Of a stretch of DNA of 35,295 bases, positions 1 through 8,709 are shown one piece after another. Within the stretch, counting starts at the first letter, position 1. The number at the start of each line of letters is the position of its first letter. Source of the DNA: Streptomyces poriferorum (GTDB lineage Bacteria; Actinomycetota; Actinomycetes; Streptomycetales; Streptomycetaceae); NCBI RefSeq assembly GCF_019399235.1, contig NZ_JAELVH010000031.1:10114-45408 (forward strand), read 5' to 3'. Below the pieces are notes generated by a model that made no database searches, was not told the origin of the DNA, and saw only the letters and a list, made by a program, of their open reading frames with translations. The position numbers and the translations under genes are program-made.

Positions 1-660
1 TGCGTGGTCGGCGAACGCCTGGGCCGCCTTGGCGGGCTCCCTGGACCTCAACAGGCTGACGAGGCGCCCGTGTTCGTCGGCCATGGCACGCCAGTCACCG
101 TCGAACAGCGGGTCGGAGATGGCCCGCAGGGTGCGCAGACTCGGCTCGATGACCTCCCACATGCGGGCCAGGAACGGATTGCCCGCGAACCGGCTGACGA
201 GGGTGTGGAACTCAATGTCGGCGTCGCGGAAGCTGCTGACGTCGTTCGTGGCGACCGCCTCGTGCATCCTCTCGACCTGCGCGTCGAGCTCGGCCAGCTG
301 GTCCTCGGTGATGTGCTCGGCGGCCAGCTGTGCGGCCAGCCCCTCAAGTGGTTCGCGTACTTGACGTGCGTACTCCGCGTCCCGCGAGGAGATCTCCACG
401 ACGAAGTGGCCGCGGCGGGGGACGTGCGTGAACAGGCCCTCACGGGCGAGCCTTTTGACCGCCTCGCGCACCGGGGCCTGGCTCACGCCGAGCCGCCGGG
501 CGATCTCGGATTCGACCACGCGGTCGTTCGGTGCGAGATCGCCCTCGACGACGGCCTGGCGCAGCAGGTCGTACACCTGGTCCGAGATCAGGGTCTTGCG
601 GAACCGGTCCTTGTTGGTGGCCAGCGTGGAGACGAACCCACCGGACGCATGTGATGCCAT
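1..660 (-). CDS. GntR family transcriptional regulator, FCD type (partial, 3' end outside window)
   Basis: The minus-strand frame opens at the ATG at 658-660 and is still open at base 1, so about 220 residues are visible and the extreme C-terminus is missing. Residues of roughly 25-90 form a GntR winged helix with the typical run VSQAPVREAVKRLAREGLF. The rest is helical and rich in His/Asp/Glu, like the FCD ligand-binding domain of the FadR subfamily (about 220-240 aa in full). Such proteins usually repress sugar-acid or lactone catabolic genes and are released by a pathway metabolite. It lies next to an esterase, a lactonase and an oxidoreductase, so it probably controls them. A dyad that may be its operator occurs at 1773-1785 and 2734-2750. 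The family assignment is firm; the target genes are inferred. Confidence 0.88.
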   Translation of the reverse strand, partial: MASHASGGFVSTLATNKDRFRKTLISDQVYDLLRQAVVEGDLAPNDRVVESEIARRLGVSQAPVREAVKRLAREGLFTHVPRRGHFVVEISSRDAEYARQVREPLEGLAAQLAAEHITEDQLAELDAQVERMHEAVATNDVSSFRDADIEFHTLVSRFAGNPFLARMWEVIEPSLRTLRAISDPLFDGDWRAMADEHGRLVSLLRSREPAKAAQAFADHA

Positions 661-728
661 GAAATCCCAATCCTGCACTGGGGCACGTCAGTTGCGACAT
701 AATACGCGCCCGCCCTCCCTCGGTGGAG

Positions 729-1715
729 TCACACCGAGGTTTCCAGCTGATCGGCCAGCCACTCCAATTTGACTACCTCATGGGCGGCCCCGCCGCCTTC
801 GTGGTCGTTGAACGGATAGACCCGTATCTGCTTGTCGGACTGATCCACGTTCCCGTGGGTGCCGTAGTGGTTGAACGCCGCGTACACCGTGGAGGGCGGG
901 CAGATGCGGTCCATCAGCCCGACCGAGAACAGGGTCGGCGCATTGGCCCGCCGGGCCAGGGCGGCCCCGTCGAAGTACGACATGGTGCGCGCCACCGTGG
1001 CCGCGTGCTCACGGTGCCGCTTCACGAACCGGGTGACCTCGTCGTACGGCGGCATGTCCGTGATCGTCGTGGCGCGCGCGAAGTGGCACAGGAACGGCAC
1101 GTCCGGCATGACGGCCACGAGGTCGGGGACCAGACCCGCGGCGGCGAGCGTGATGCCGCCGCCCTGACTGGTTCCGGTGACCACGACGCGGGCCGGGTCG
1201 ACGTCCGGGTGCGTGCGCGCCGCGGCCACGGCGCGCACCGCGTCGGTGTAGAGGCGCCGGTAGTAGTAGCGGCGCGGGTCGAGGACGCCGCGGGTGAGGA
1301 AGCCGGGCGCCGCGATGTCGCCGGTGGCCGGGTCGGCGTCGGGGGTCTCGGCGCCCTGGCCGCGGGTGTCCATGACGAAGTGCGCGTAGCCCGCGTCCGC
1401 CCACAGGCGCGTCTCGTGCGGCGCCCCCCGCCCGGTGCCGTAGCCCAGGTACTCCACGACGACCGGCAGCGGGCCGGTGCGGGTCACCGGCAGGTGGAGC
1501 CAGCCGCGTACGGGGTGGCCGCCGTAACCGGCGAAGGTCACATCGAAGGTGTCGATCGTGACGAGCCCGTTGTTCACCGGCTGGAACGAGACAGCGAGGT
1601 CGACGTCCTCGTGCCGGGCAAGGGTCTCCTGCCAGAAGACGTCGAAGTCGTCCGGCTCGGCGAGAGCCGGCCGGTAACTCTCCAGCTCGTTCAGGGGAAG
1701 GTCGAACTGTGCCAT
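729..1715 (-). CDS. Acetylxylan esterase / cephalosporin-C deacetylase family (AXE1) hydrolase
   Basis: 328 residues with an alpha/beta-hydrolase fold. The nucleophile motif is GTSQGGG (Ser), the acid is in GLMDRICPPST and the catalytic His is in FNDHEGGG. This matches the AXE1 family (about 320 aa), which removes acetyl groups from xylo-oligosaccharides and related sugars. There is no signal peptide, so it acts on imported sugars in the cytoplasm. Two ATGs lie 6 bases apart. The GGAG at the upstream edge touches the first ATG (1721) but sits 6 nt before the second (1715), so the second start is preferred. It has its own upstream spacer of 122 bp carrying an operator-like dyad at 1773-1785. 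The family is firm; the natural substrate is unknown. Confidence 0.88.
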   Translation of the reverse strand: MAQFDLPLNELESYRPALAEPDDFDVFWQETLARHEDVDLAVSFQPVNNGLVTIDTFDVTFAGYGGHPVRGWLHLPVTRTGPLPVVVEYLGYGTGRGAPHETRLWADAGYAHFVMDTRGQGAETPDADPATGDIAAPGFLTRGVLDPRRYYYRRLYTDAVRAVAAARTHPDVDPARVVVTGTSQGGGITLAAAGLVPDLVAVMPDVPFLCHFARATTITDMPPYDEVTRFVKRHREHAATVARTMSYFDGAALARRANAPTLFSVGLMDRICPPSTVYAAFNHYGTHGNVDQSDKQIRVYPFNDHEGGGAAHEVVKLEWLADQLETSV

Positions 1716-1772
1716 GAGCATCTCCGCGGAGGTCGGGGCCCGCTCTCGGCGATGCCGAGCCGGCCGCTGATC

Positions 1773-1785
1773 ATCGCCTATCGAT
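1773..1785. promoter_or_regulatory. Operator-like dyad upstream of the esterase
   Basis: ATCGCCTATCGAT has ATCG/CGAT arms around a 5-nt spacer. The same sequence with a single change (ATCGGCTATCGAT) occurs within 2734-2750 in the divergent spacer. Two copies in front of two transcription units of one locus suggest a binding site for the neighbouring GntR regulator. This is inferred from recurrence only. Confidence 0.5.
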
Positions 1786-1837
1786 CATCGAGGGAATCGA
1801 ATCAGGGGCGTTCGAGCACTGTCAACCGGGCGGACGG

Positions 1838-2662
1838 TCAGCTGTCGAGTCCGTACACGCGGGCCGGGGTCGTGTGCAGGATGCGAGTGCGCCGGTCGTC
1901 CGTCAGGTGCGCCAGGCCGAGCCGGGACGTCGTGAGCGAGTCGGCCCGGGTGCCCCGGGGCAGACAGATCGGCCAGTCCGAGCCGATCAGGCAGCGGTCC
2001 GGGCCGAGCGTGTCGACGACGTGCCGCAGCATGTGCGCGATGCGCTGATGTGGTGCGCCGTGCTGTTGGGTGAGCAGTCCGGAGATCTTCACCACCACAC
2101 CGGTCGCGTCGGCTGCGCGCTCGATATCGCGGTACCACTCCCCCGCCTCGGGCGTGCGCAGATGCGGGGGATTGCCCAGGTGGTCGACGACGACCTTCAG
2201 CTCCGGATGCCGGTCTGTGACGTCGGCCGCCGCCCCCAACGCCCCCTGATGCAGGTTGATCTGGAGGACCACGCCTTCTTCGGCCAGGACGGGGACGAGC
2301 GCGCGGGCCGCCTCGGGAGTGTCCGTCCAGGAGGTTCCGCCGAGCCGCATCCCGTTCGGCCGCGAGGCACCCCACTCGTGCAGCAGGGCACGGAACGGGC
2401 CGGGTCCGTCGGCGCCGTGGACGTGCAGGTTGGCCACGTACCCGGCGATCAGGTCCGGGCGGCGCAGGCGCAGTTCGCGCAGCGTGCGCGTCTCTCCCGC
2501 GTCTCCGCGCGACGCCTCGACGAGGATCGCGCCGGCCAGGCCGAGACCCGCACCCGACCGCTCCAAGTCGCCCTCACCGAAGGGGTGATGATGCTCACTG
2601 CCGGGCTTGATCCACGGGAACCCCCCGGCCGGATCCCACAGGTGGACGTGGCAGTCGATCAC
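1838..2662 (-). CDS. Amidohydrolase-2 / COG3618 lactonase-like metal-dependent hydrolase
   Basis: 274 residues. It begins with the metal-site motif VIDCHVHLWDP and ends with GSDWPICLPRG, with VVVDHLGNPP and VVKISGLL between. This is the usual order in COG3618 TIM-barrel hydrolases, which include L-fuconolactonase and L-rhamnono-gamma-lactonase. The expected reaction is opening of a sugar lactone to the acid. The GTG start at 2662 is chosen because an AGGAGGAGG ribosome site lies 6 nt upstream and the metal motif follows at once; a longer frame to 2737 adds 25 Arg-rich residues and runs into the operator. The aldo/keto reductase across the divergent spacer could supply the lactone. The specific sugar is not determined. 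Confidence 0.85.
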   Translation of the reverse strand: MIDCHVHLWDPAGGFPWIKPGSEHHHPFGEGDLERSGAGLGLAGAILVEASRGDAGETRTLRELRLRRPDLIAGYVANLHVHGADGPGPFRALLHEWGASRPNGMRLGGTSWTDTPEAARALVPVLAEEGVVLQINLHQGALGAAADVTDRHPELKVVVDHLGNPPHLRTPEAGEWYRDIERAADATGVVVKISGLLTQQHGAPHQRIAHMLRHVVDTLGPDRCLIGSDWPICLPRGTRADSLTTSRLGLAHLTDDRRTRILHTTPARVYGLDS

Positions 2663-2733
2663 GGTGCGCCTCCTCCTCGGCTTGCGGGGCAGCTCCTGAG
2701 TATTGACACCTCGCTCCCCGCCGGTGAGTCTAA

Positions 2734-2750
2734 CCATCGGCTATCGATGG
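2734..2750. promoter_or_regulatory. Palindromic operator in the divergent lactonase / unknown-protein spacer
   Basis: CCATCGGCTATCGATGG is a perfect inverted repeat with 6-bp arms (CCATCG/CGATGG) and a 5-nt centre. It lies in the 107-bp spacer between two divergent operons and shares its 13-nt core, with one difference, with 1773-1785. It is the best candidate operator for the GntR/FCD regulator at 1-660. Binding is inferred. Confidence 0.6.
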
Positions 2751-2769
2751 GCGATTATTCAATGCTTAC

Positions 2770-4716
2770 GTGACGAGGGAGCAGGTGTTCTCGATGCTCA
2801 GGCCTGAGCGGACCGGCGGCACACATACAGGGAAAGAGGCACACGGGCCTCTGCTGAACGCGACCCGGACCGTTACCGACATCCCCCGATGGGCAGAGCT
2901 GGAACGGCAGTTGTTCGCCTTCCAGAACAAGGCGTGGCGGCTCTTCGCCGACCGCTACACCGAAGGCGACGGCCGCCTCGTCTTCCGCGACACGCTCGGC
3001 CGGGGTCTGGACGGCCGGGACGGGGTGGACGACTTCTACGAGCCGTTCTTCAACTGGCCGATGCTGTACGTGCTCGGCGGCAGTACGGATCTGCTGGCGG
3101 CCGCGCGGCGGCACTGGAGTGGTGTCACCGCGCAGCTCACCGAAATGGGCATGCTCGTCGAGGGCCTGGAGCGGGGCTACGACTGGTTCCACCAGGGCGA
3201 GGGGCTGCTCCTCTTCTACGGCCTGTGCCTCGCGGACCCGGACGACGAGGAACTGCGCGCACTCGCCCTGCGTTTCGCGGACTTCTACCTTCCCGGCGGA
3301 CCCAACTACGACCCGGAACAACGTGTGGTGCGCGCCCCGCACAACGGCTCGGCGGGTCCACGGTACGGCTTCAGCGACGAGGAGCCGTACTTCCCGTGGA
3401 GCCCGGCTCTGCGCCCGTACGGCATGCCGCTGGACGGGGTCGACGACCTCGCGTCCTTCGACGACCTGGAGGCGTCACCCGAGCGGGCCCGGGCGTACGG
3501 CCGGGCGATGTGGGAGCGGATGGGCCGCGGTGACACGATCGTGAACCTCGCGGCCACGGGCCTCGCGACCCAGGCGTTTCTGCTCAGTGGCGAGCGGCGC
3601 TACGCGGACTGGGTGGCCGAGTACGTCGGCGCGTGGCAGGAAAGGCTCGACGGCCGTGCCGTCGTGCCCGACAACGCGGGCCTGAACGGTGTGGTGGGCG
3701 AGTACCTGGACGGCCGCTGGTACGGCGGCCACTACGGATGGTCCTGGCCGCACGGCCTCTCCCCCGTCGGCAGCGCCACCGTCGTCGGCGCGGCCAACGC
3801 GACCCTTCTCACCGGGGACCGGGGCTTCCTGGACCTCGCCCGCAATCCCCTCGACGTCGTGATGTCCCACGCCGAGCAGCGCGGCGCGGGCGAGATGGGC
3901 ACGCTCGGCGAGCGCTGGGAGCCGCACCTGCGCGCCATGGCGGACGAGCGCACCCTCATGGTTCCTCAGCGGCACAACGACTCCGGCTGGTTCGACTACA
4001 CCGTCATGCCGGGACAACTTCCGCTTGCGCTCTGGCACTTCAGCCGGGACGAGGCCGACCGGGAGCGGATCGAGCGGCTGCGGTCGGCATCCCGCTGGGA
4101 CTGGGCGGCGGTGCACACCCAGCGCATCAAGGACGAAGCGGGCCACGAGGAGCCCTGGTACGAGTTCCTGCACGGGCGGAACCCCCAGTATCCCGAGCGG
4201 ATTCTGCGCAGTGCCCTGGCGAGCTGCGCCGAGCGCGTGGAGGCCATCGAGAGCGACACCGTCGACCCGGCGGTCGGCCCGGACGCGCTGGACATCCACC
4301 ACTGGCAGCACCTCAACCCCGTCCTGACCGAGGCTCTGCTGCAGCTGACCACCGGCTCCCCGCAGGTGCTCTACAACGGCGGACTGGCCCACCTGCACGT
4401 GCGCTACCACGACGCGGACGCCCGCCGCCCCGGCCTTCCGCCGGACGTCGCCGCGCTCGTCTCCGACATCCGCCCGGACCACACGGTGCTGGAACTGGTG
4501 AACCTCGGTGGTGCGGCGCGTTCCCTGCTGGTGCAGGCGGGTTCGTTCGCCGAGCACCATGTCGGAGCCGTCCGTGTGGACGACGGCCCCGCCCAGCCGG
4601 TCGGCGGACCGTACTTCCGCGTCGCCCTTCCCGGGAACGCGCGGATCCGGCTGACCCTGACCATGACCCTGCGCGCGGGACGCGCGGCCTGCGCCTCACC
4701 GTGGGAGACGGCATGA
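2770..4716 (+). CDS. Protein of unknown function, probable helical-barrel carbohydrate-active protein
   Basis: 648 residues counted from the GTG at 2770; GTG 2785 and ATG 2794 are equally possible starts, since no clear ribosome site decides. I do not recognise the family. The first about 470 residues are mostly helical and rich in Trp/Tyr/His/Asp clusters (FYEPFFNWPMLYVLGG, WYGGHYGWSWPHGL, HNDSGWFDYTV), resembling (alpha/alpha)6-toroid sugar-active enzymes. The last about 100 residues look like a beta domain (VLELVNLGGAARSLLVQAG). It has no signal peptide. Its stop overlaps the start of the aldo/keto reductase (ATGA), so the two are translationally coupled, and it faces a lactonase and an esterase. 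A role in breaking down or isomerising an acetylated or deoxy sugar derivative is plausible but unproven. Confidence 0.8.
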   Translation: MTREQVFSMLRPERTGGTHTGKEAHGPLLNATRTVTDIPRWAELERQLFAFQNKAWRLFADRYTEGDGRLVFRDTLGRGLDGRDGVDDFYEPFFNWPMLYVLGGSTDLLAAARRHWSGVTAQLTEMGMLVEGLERGYDWFHQGEGLLLFYGLCLADPDDEELRALALRFADFYLPGGPNYDPEQRVVRAPHNGSAGPRYGFSDEEPYFPWSPALRPYGMPLDGVDDLASFDDLEASPERARAYGRAMWERMGRGDTIVNLAATGLATQAFLLSGERRYADWVAEYVGAWQERLDGRAVVPDNAGLNGVVGEYLDGRWYGGHYGWSWPHGLSPVGSATVVGAANATLLTGDRGFLDLARNPLDVVMSHAEQRGAGEMGTLGERWEPHLRAMADERTLMVPQRHNDSGWFDYTVMPGQLPLALWHFSRDEADRERIERLRSASRWDWAAVHTQRIKDEAGHEEPWYEFLHGRNPQYPERILRSALASCAERVEAIESDTVDPAVGPDALDIHHWQHLNPVLTEALLQLTTGSPQVLYNGGLAHLHVRYHDADARRPGLPPDVAALVSDIRPDHTVLELVNLGGAARSLLVQAGSFAEHHVGAVRVDDGPAQPVGGPYFRVALPGNARIRLTLTMTLRAGRAACASPWETA

Positions 4717-5669
4717 CCGACCGGCCGGCAACGAACCGGCTGCCCTTCACTCTGCCCCGCCTCGGTCTGGGCACCGCTCCCCTGGGCGGTCTCTTCGAGG
4801 ACGTCAGCGACGAGGAAGCCGCAGCGACCCTCAAGGCGGCGGCCGAGGGAGGAATGTCGTACGTCGACACCGCTCCCCGCTACGGACACGGCCTCGCCGA
4901 GCGCCGCCTGGGCCGGCTGCTCCCCTCCTCCGGGGGCGCCGGCCCGGTGATCTCCACCAAGACGGGCTGGCTGCTGCGCCCCCGGCCGGACGGCTCGCCG
5001 GGTGAGGTGATCACCGACTGGACCGAGCGCGGCATCAGGGAATCCCTGGAGTCGAGCCTGGCTCGTCTCGGCCGCTCCAGCGTCGACATCCTGTATCTGC
5101 ACGACGCCGAACGCTTCCCGGACGAGATCCGCCGCACTGCCTATCCGGCGGTGCGCAGACTGCGCGAGGAAGGCCTGGTCAAGGCCATCGGGTTCGGCAT
5201 GAACCACAGCGCCCCGCTCGCCTCGTACGTGGCGGAGTTCGAGGTCGACGTCGTACTCGTCGCGGGCCGTCTCTCGCTTCTCGACCACGAGGCGCTCACC
5301 GAGTTGCTGCCGCTGTGCGCCAGGACGGGTACCGCGGTGGTCGTCGGTGGTGTCTTCAACACCGGCCTTCTGGCCGACCCGGTGCCCGGCGCCATGTTCA
5401 ACTACCAGCCGGCTACCGCTGCCTCACTGGAGCGGGCACGGCAGTGCCGGGCCCTGTGCGACGCGTACGAGGTGCCGCTCCCCGCGGCAGCGATCCAGTT
5501 TCCGCTGCTGCACGGCGCCGTGGACTCGGTCGTCCTCGGCTGCCGTTCCGCGGCAGAGGTGACGGCCAACGTGGCAGCCGCCCGCTTCCCGGTTCCGGAC
5601 GAGCTCTGGCAGCGGCTCGCGAGGGCGGGATTCGTCCCCGAACGGCTGCTGGCGGAGCGCGTCGGCTGA
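4713..5669 (+). CDS. Aldo/keto reductase, probable sugar 1-dehydrogenase (L-fucose/D-threo-aldose type)
   Basis: 318 residues. The aldo/keto reductase tetrad is visible: Asp and Tyr in SYVDTAPRYGHG, Lys in ISTKTGWL and His in ILYLHDAE. The N-terminal LPRLGLGTAPLGGLFEDVSDE and the overall layout resemble the subgroup that contains D-threo-aldose 1-dehydrogenase and L-fucose dehydrogenase, which oxidise an aldose to a lactone with NAD(P). The ATG overlaps the preceding stop. Together with the COG3618 lactonase it would form the first two steps of a non-phosphorylative sugar pathway; the dehydratase step is not in this window. The family is sure and the substrate is inferred. Confidence 0.87.
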   Translation: MTDRPATNRLPFTLPRLGLGTAPLGGLFEDVSDEEAAATLKAAAEGGMSYVDTAPRYGHGLAERRLGRLLPSSGGAGPVISTKTGWLLRPRPDGSPGEVITDWTERGIRESLESSLARLGRSSVDILYLHDAERFPDEIRRTAYPAVRRLREEGLVKAIGFGMNHSAPLASYVAEFEVDVVLVAGRLSLLDHEALTELLPLCARTGTAVVVGGVFNTGLLADPVPGAMFNYQPATAASLERARQCRALCDAYEVPLPAAAIQFPLLHGAVDSVVLGCRSAAEVTANVAAARFPVPDELWQRLARAGFVPERLLAERVG

Positions 5670-5699
5670 CCCGCGTACCAGGGCGGCCCCATTGTGGAG

Positions 5700-5744
5700 C
5701 CCGGTTGCCGCACGCGCCCCGTGTGTGCGGCGGCGGCAACCGGG
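5700..5744 (+). terminator. Hairpin after the aldo/keto reductase
   Basis: Perfect 11-bp inverted repeat CCCGGTTGCCG / CGGCAACCGGG (5700-5710 and 5734-5744) with a 23-nt loop. A nested alternative stem is GCCGCAC / GTGCGGC. There is no U-tract, as is common in Streptomyces. It starts 31 nt after the stop codon and could terminate or attenuate transcription before the MFS gene. A second dyad, GCATCC/GGATGC (5744-5765), follows directly. Confidence 0.55.
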
Positions 5745-5816
5745 CATCCGGCCGATAGTGGATGCACTGCGGCCACGCGGTGCACACCCGCCGCCCGGGA
5801 CGAGGAGGGAACCGCT

Positions 5817-7340
5817 GTGATCAGCCCCGACGCATCGGAGGAGCCCGGAGACAGGGAGGGAACGGCGGCGCCGGGTGATTCCGGAATCGGCGGGGTCACC
5901 ACGGCCGTCCCGGCGCGGCTGGACCGGCTGCCCTGGTCACGCTGGCACTGGATGATCGTCATCGGCCTCGGCACGGTGTGGATCCTCGACGGGCTGGAAG
6001 TGACGACGGTCGGCAACATCGCGAGCCGGCTGTCGGAAGAGGGCTCGGGACTGGCCATCACGTCCACCCAGGTCACCGGCCTGGCGGCGGCCCTCTATGT
6101 GGCGGGGGCCTGCTCGGGAGCGCTGTTCTTCGGCTGGCTCACCGACCGGTACGGCCGTAAGAAGCTGTTCATGGTGACGCTCGCGGTCTATCTCGCGGCG
6201 ACCGCGATGACCGCCCTGTCCTTCAGCGCGTGGTGGTTCTTCCTCTTCCGCTTCCTCACCGGCTTCGGCATCGGCGGGGAGTACGCCGCCATCAACTCGG
6301 CGATCGACGAGCTGATCCCCTCGAAGTACCGGGGCCGGGTCGATCTCATCATCAACGGCAGCTACTGGCTGGGCGCGGTCGGCGGGGCGCTGCTGTCGAT
6401 CGTCATGCTGAACACGGACTACTTCCCGAAGGACCTGGGCTGGCGGCTCACGTTCGCCCTGGGTGTTGTCCTGGGCCTCGTGATCCTGCTCGTACGCCGG
6501 CATGTGCCGGAGAGTCCGAGGTGGCAGTTCATCCACGGCCACGGCGAGGACGCCGACAGACTCGTCGGTTCGGTCGAACGGGAGATCGAGGAGCAGCGTC
6601 ATGAGAAGCTGCCGCCGCCGGCCGGTGAGATCACGATCCACGAGCGCAAGAGCATCGGCTTCGGACTCATCGCGAAGACGGTCTTCCGGAGCTACCCGAA
6701 GCGCGCGGTGCTCGGGCTGTCACTCTTCATCGGGCAGGCCTTCCTCTACAACGCGATCACCTTCGGTTTCGGCGCGATCCTCACCACGTTCTACGACGTC
6801 GAGAGCGGTCAGACGGGCTACTACTTCGCGGTGATCGCTGCCGGAAACTTCGTCGGACCACTCGTACTCGGCAAGCTGTTCGACACGATCGGGCGGCGCG
6901 TCATGATCGCCGCCACATACATCGTCCCGGGCATCCTGCTCTTCATCACGGCTTGGCTCTTCGACCGGGGTTCGCTCAATGCCACCACCCTGACCGCGTG
7001 CTGGTGCGTGGTGCTGTTCTTCGCCTCGGCAGGTGCGAGCAGCGCCTACCTGACCGTCTCCGAGGTCTTCCCGATGGAGACCAGGGCCATGGCCATTGCC
7101 TTCTTCTACGCGGTCGGTACGGCCGTCGGCGGGATCAGCGGCCCCCTCATCTTCGCCGACCTCACCGAGTCGGGCGTCCCCCGCGACACCGCCCTCGCCT
7201 TCTGCATCGGGGCCGGGCTGATGTGCGCGGCGGGCATCGTCGCCGCCTTCCTCGCCGTCAACGCCGAGCAGCGCTCCCTGGAGGACATCGCGAGGCCACT
7301 CTCCCAGACGGAGGAGACCGTCGGCGGCACGAAGCAGTGA
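5817..7340 (+). CDS. MFS transporter, sugar/metabolite:H+ symporter type
   Basis: 507 residues with about 12 hydrophobic segments. The signature loop between helices 2 and 3 is GWLTDRYGRKKLF, and RFLTGFGIGGEYAAINSAI marks helices 4-5; both are typical of the metabolite:proton symporter and sugar porter groups. The GTG at 5817 is chosen because GAGGAGGG lies 7 nt upstream; the open frame extends back to 5694 but that stretch is occupied by hairpins. It follows the unknown protein and the aldo/keto reductase and probably imports the substrate of this locus by proton symport across the cytoplasmic membrane. The exact substrate cannot be read from the sequence. Confidence 0.88.
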   Translation: MISPDASEEPGDREGTAAPGDSGIGGVTTAVPARLDRLPWSRWHWMIVIGLGTVWILDGLEVTTVGNIASRLSEEGSGLAITSTQVTGLAAALYVAGACSGALFFGWLTDRYGRKKLFMVTLAVYLAATAMTALSFSAWWFFLFRFLTGFGIGGEYAAINSAIDELIPSKYRGRVDLIINGSYWLGAVGGALLSIVMLNTDYFPKDLGWRLTFALGVVLGLVILLVRRHVPESPRWQFIHGHGEDADRLVGSVEREIEEQRHEKLPPPAGEITIHERKSIGFGLIAKTVFRSYPKRAVLGLSLFIGQAFLYNAITFGFGAILTTFYDVESGQTGYYFAVIAAGNFVGPLVLGKLFDTIGRRVMIAATYIVPGILLFITAWLFDRGSLNATTLTACWCVVLFFASAGASSAYLTVSEVFPMETRAMAIAFFYAVGTAVGGISGPLIFADLTESGVPRDTALAFCIGAGLMCAAGIVAAFLAVNAEQRSLEDIARPLSQTEETVGGTKQ

Positions 7341-7620
7341 GCGGACGAGTATCCGGTTCGCAGTGCGGGCGCTGCCTACGGACACAATCCGGTCGTCCAC
7401 GTCTCCGGACAGGCTCCCGCGCCTGCCTTCCCGCAGCCGCCGGGTCGCCGTGGTCAGGCCCCGGGCGTGGCGCGCGAGTCCCGCCCACGGGTCCTGGTCG
7501 GCGCGGTCCCCGAGGCCGGTCACCGTCCAGCGGCGGGCTGTCGGACCGGGGACGTCCAGCTCGTCCCGGGCCGGCGGCACCGCGACGGGAGCGCCGGGCC
7601 GGGACCGGACCGCGAAGGGC
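7341..7620. other. Convergent spacer without a recognisable gene
   Basis: 280 bp between the stop codons of the MFS gene and the binding-protein gene. Open frames run through it on both strands but are featureless GC-rich shadows. Short complementary stretches (for example GGACGA/TCGTCC near 7343-7440) could fold, but no clean terminator is visible. Streptomyces rhamnose operons often have a mutarotase gene here; I see none. Confidence 0.5.
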
Positions 7621-8709
7621 TCAGAACTTGAACTGATCGATGTTGGCCTTGTCGAAGACGGTCGGCTTGCCGAGCAGGACCACGCCGTCCTTCCCGATCG
7701 TGAACGAGCCCAGGTCGCCCGCGGTGAAGGTCTCCCCCTCGGCACCGGTGATCCGGCCGGATTCCAGGGCGACGGCCGTATGGGCGGCGAGGGCGCCGAG
7801 CTTCGCCGGGTCCCAGAGCTCGAAGGCCTCGACGGTGCCGTTCTTGACGTAGGCGCGCATGTCGTTCGGGGTGCCGAGGCCCGTCAGCTTGACCTTGCCC
7901 CGGTACTTGGAGCCGGACAGGTACTGGGCGGCCGCCTTGATGCCGACCGTGGTCGGGGACACGATCCCCTTCAGGCCGGGGTGCTCCTGAAGCAGTCCCT
8001 GGGTCTGCTGGAAGGACTTCTGGGCGTCGTCGTCACCGTAGGCCGTCTTGACCAGCTTGATGTCCTTGTACTCGGGCTTCTTCAGCTCGTCCTTCATGAA
8101 GTCGATCCAAGTGTTCTGGTTGGTGGCCGTCTGGGCCGCCGAGAGGATCGCGATCTCGCCCTTGCCGCCGATCTGCTTCGCCAGCAGCTGGATCTGGGTA
8201 CGGCCCAGGTCCTCGGCACTGGCCTGGGAGACGAACGCCTGACGGCAGCCGGTCTGCGTGTCGGAGTCGTACGTCACGACGCTGACGCCGTTCTTCATCG
8301 CCTGCTTCAGTGCCGTGCACAGGGCGCCCGGGTCCTGGGCGGAGACGGCGATGGCGTCGACCTGCTGCTGGGTGAGGGTGTTGACGTAGGAGACCTGTCC
8401 GGATGTGTCGGTGCCGCTGCTGGTGCCGACCTCCTTGTACGTGGAGCCGAGCTGCTCCAAGGCCTTCTTGCCGCCGCCGTCCGACGTGGTGAAGTAGGGA
8501 TTGTTGACCTGTTTGGGCAGGAAGGCGACGGTAAGACCCTTCTTTATGGCCTTGTTCGGGTCCGCCTTGCCGGTGGCGGCGGCCGGGCCTGCCGCCTTGT
8601 TCGCGGAGTCCTTGGTGGTGCCGGAACAGGCGGTGGCACCGAGGGCGAGAACGGCGGTGACGGCGAGAGCCGCGGTCAGCCGGGCGCTTTTGGCGGTGGG
8701 GCCGTACAT
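7621..8709 (-). CDS. rhaS: Rhamnose-type ABC transporter substrate-binding lipoprotein
   Basis: 362 residues. It starts with a lipoprotein signal (a Lys/Arg region, a hydrophobic run AALAVTAVLALGATAC, then Cys) and is followed by a Periplasmic_binding_4 sugar-binding fold (AFLPKQVNNPYFTTSDGG, VTYDSDTQTGC, GLGTPNDMRAYVKNG). The wording closely recalls actinobacterial rhamnose-binding RhaS. The ATG at 8709 is chosen because AAGGAA lies 5 nt upstream and the signal peptide starts there. The 135-bp spacer from the permease contains small GC stems (such as CCGCG/CGCGG), a common device that raises binding-protein output over the permeases. It is the last gene of a four-gene importer operon. Confidence in the sugar-importer class is high, in rhamnose moderate. 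Confidence 0.85.
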   Translation of the reverse strand: MYGPTAKSARLTAALAVTAVLALGATACSGTTKDSANKAAGPAAATGKADPNKAIKKGLTVAFLPKQVNNPYFTTSDGGGKKALEQLGSTYKEVGTSSGTDTSGQVSYVNTLTQQQVDAIAVSAQDPGALCTALKQAMKNGVSVVTYDSDTQTGCRQAFVSQASAEDLGRTQIQLLAKQIGGKGEIAILSAAQTATNQNTWIDFMKDELKKPEYKDIKLVKTAYGDDDAQKSFQQTQGLLQEHPGLKGIVSPTTVGIKAAAQYLSGSKYRGKVKLTGLGTPNDMRAYVKNGTVEAFELWDPAKLGALAAHTAVALESGRITGAEGETFTAGDLGSFTIGKDGVVLLGKPTVFDKANIDQFKF

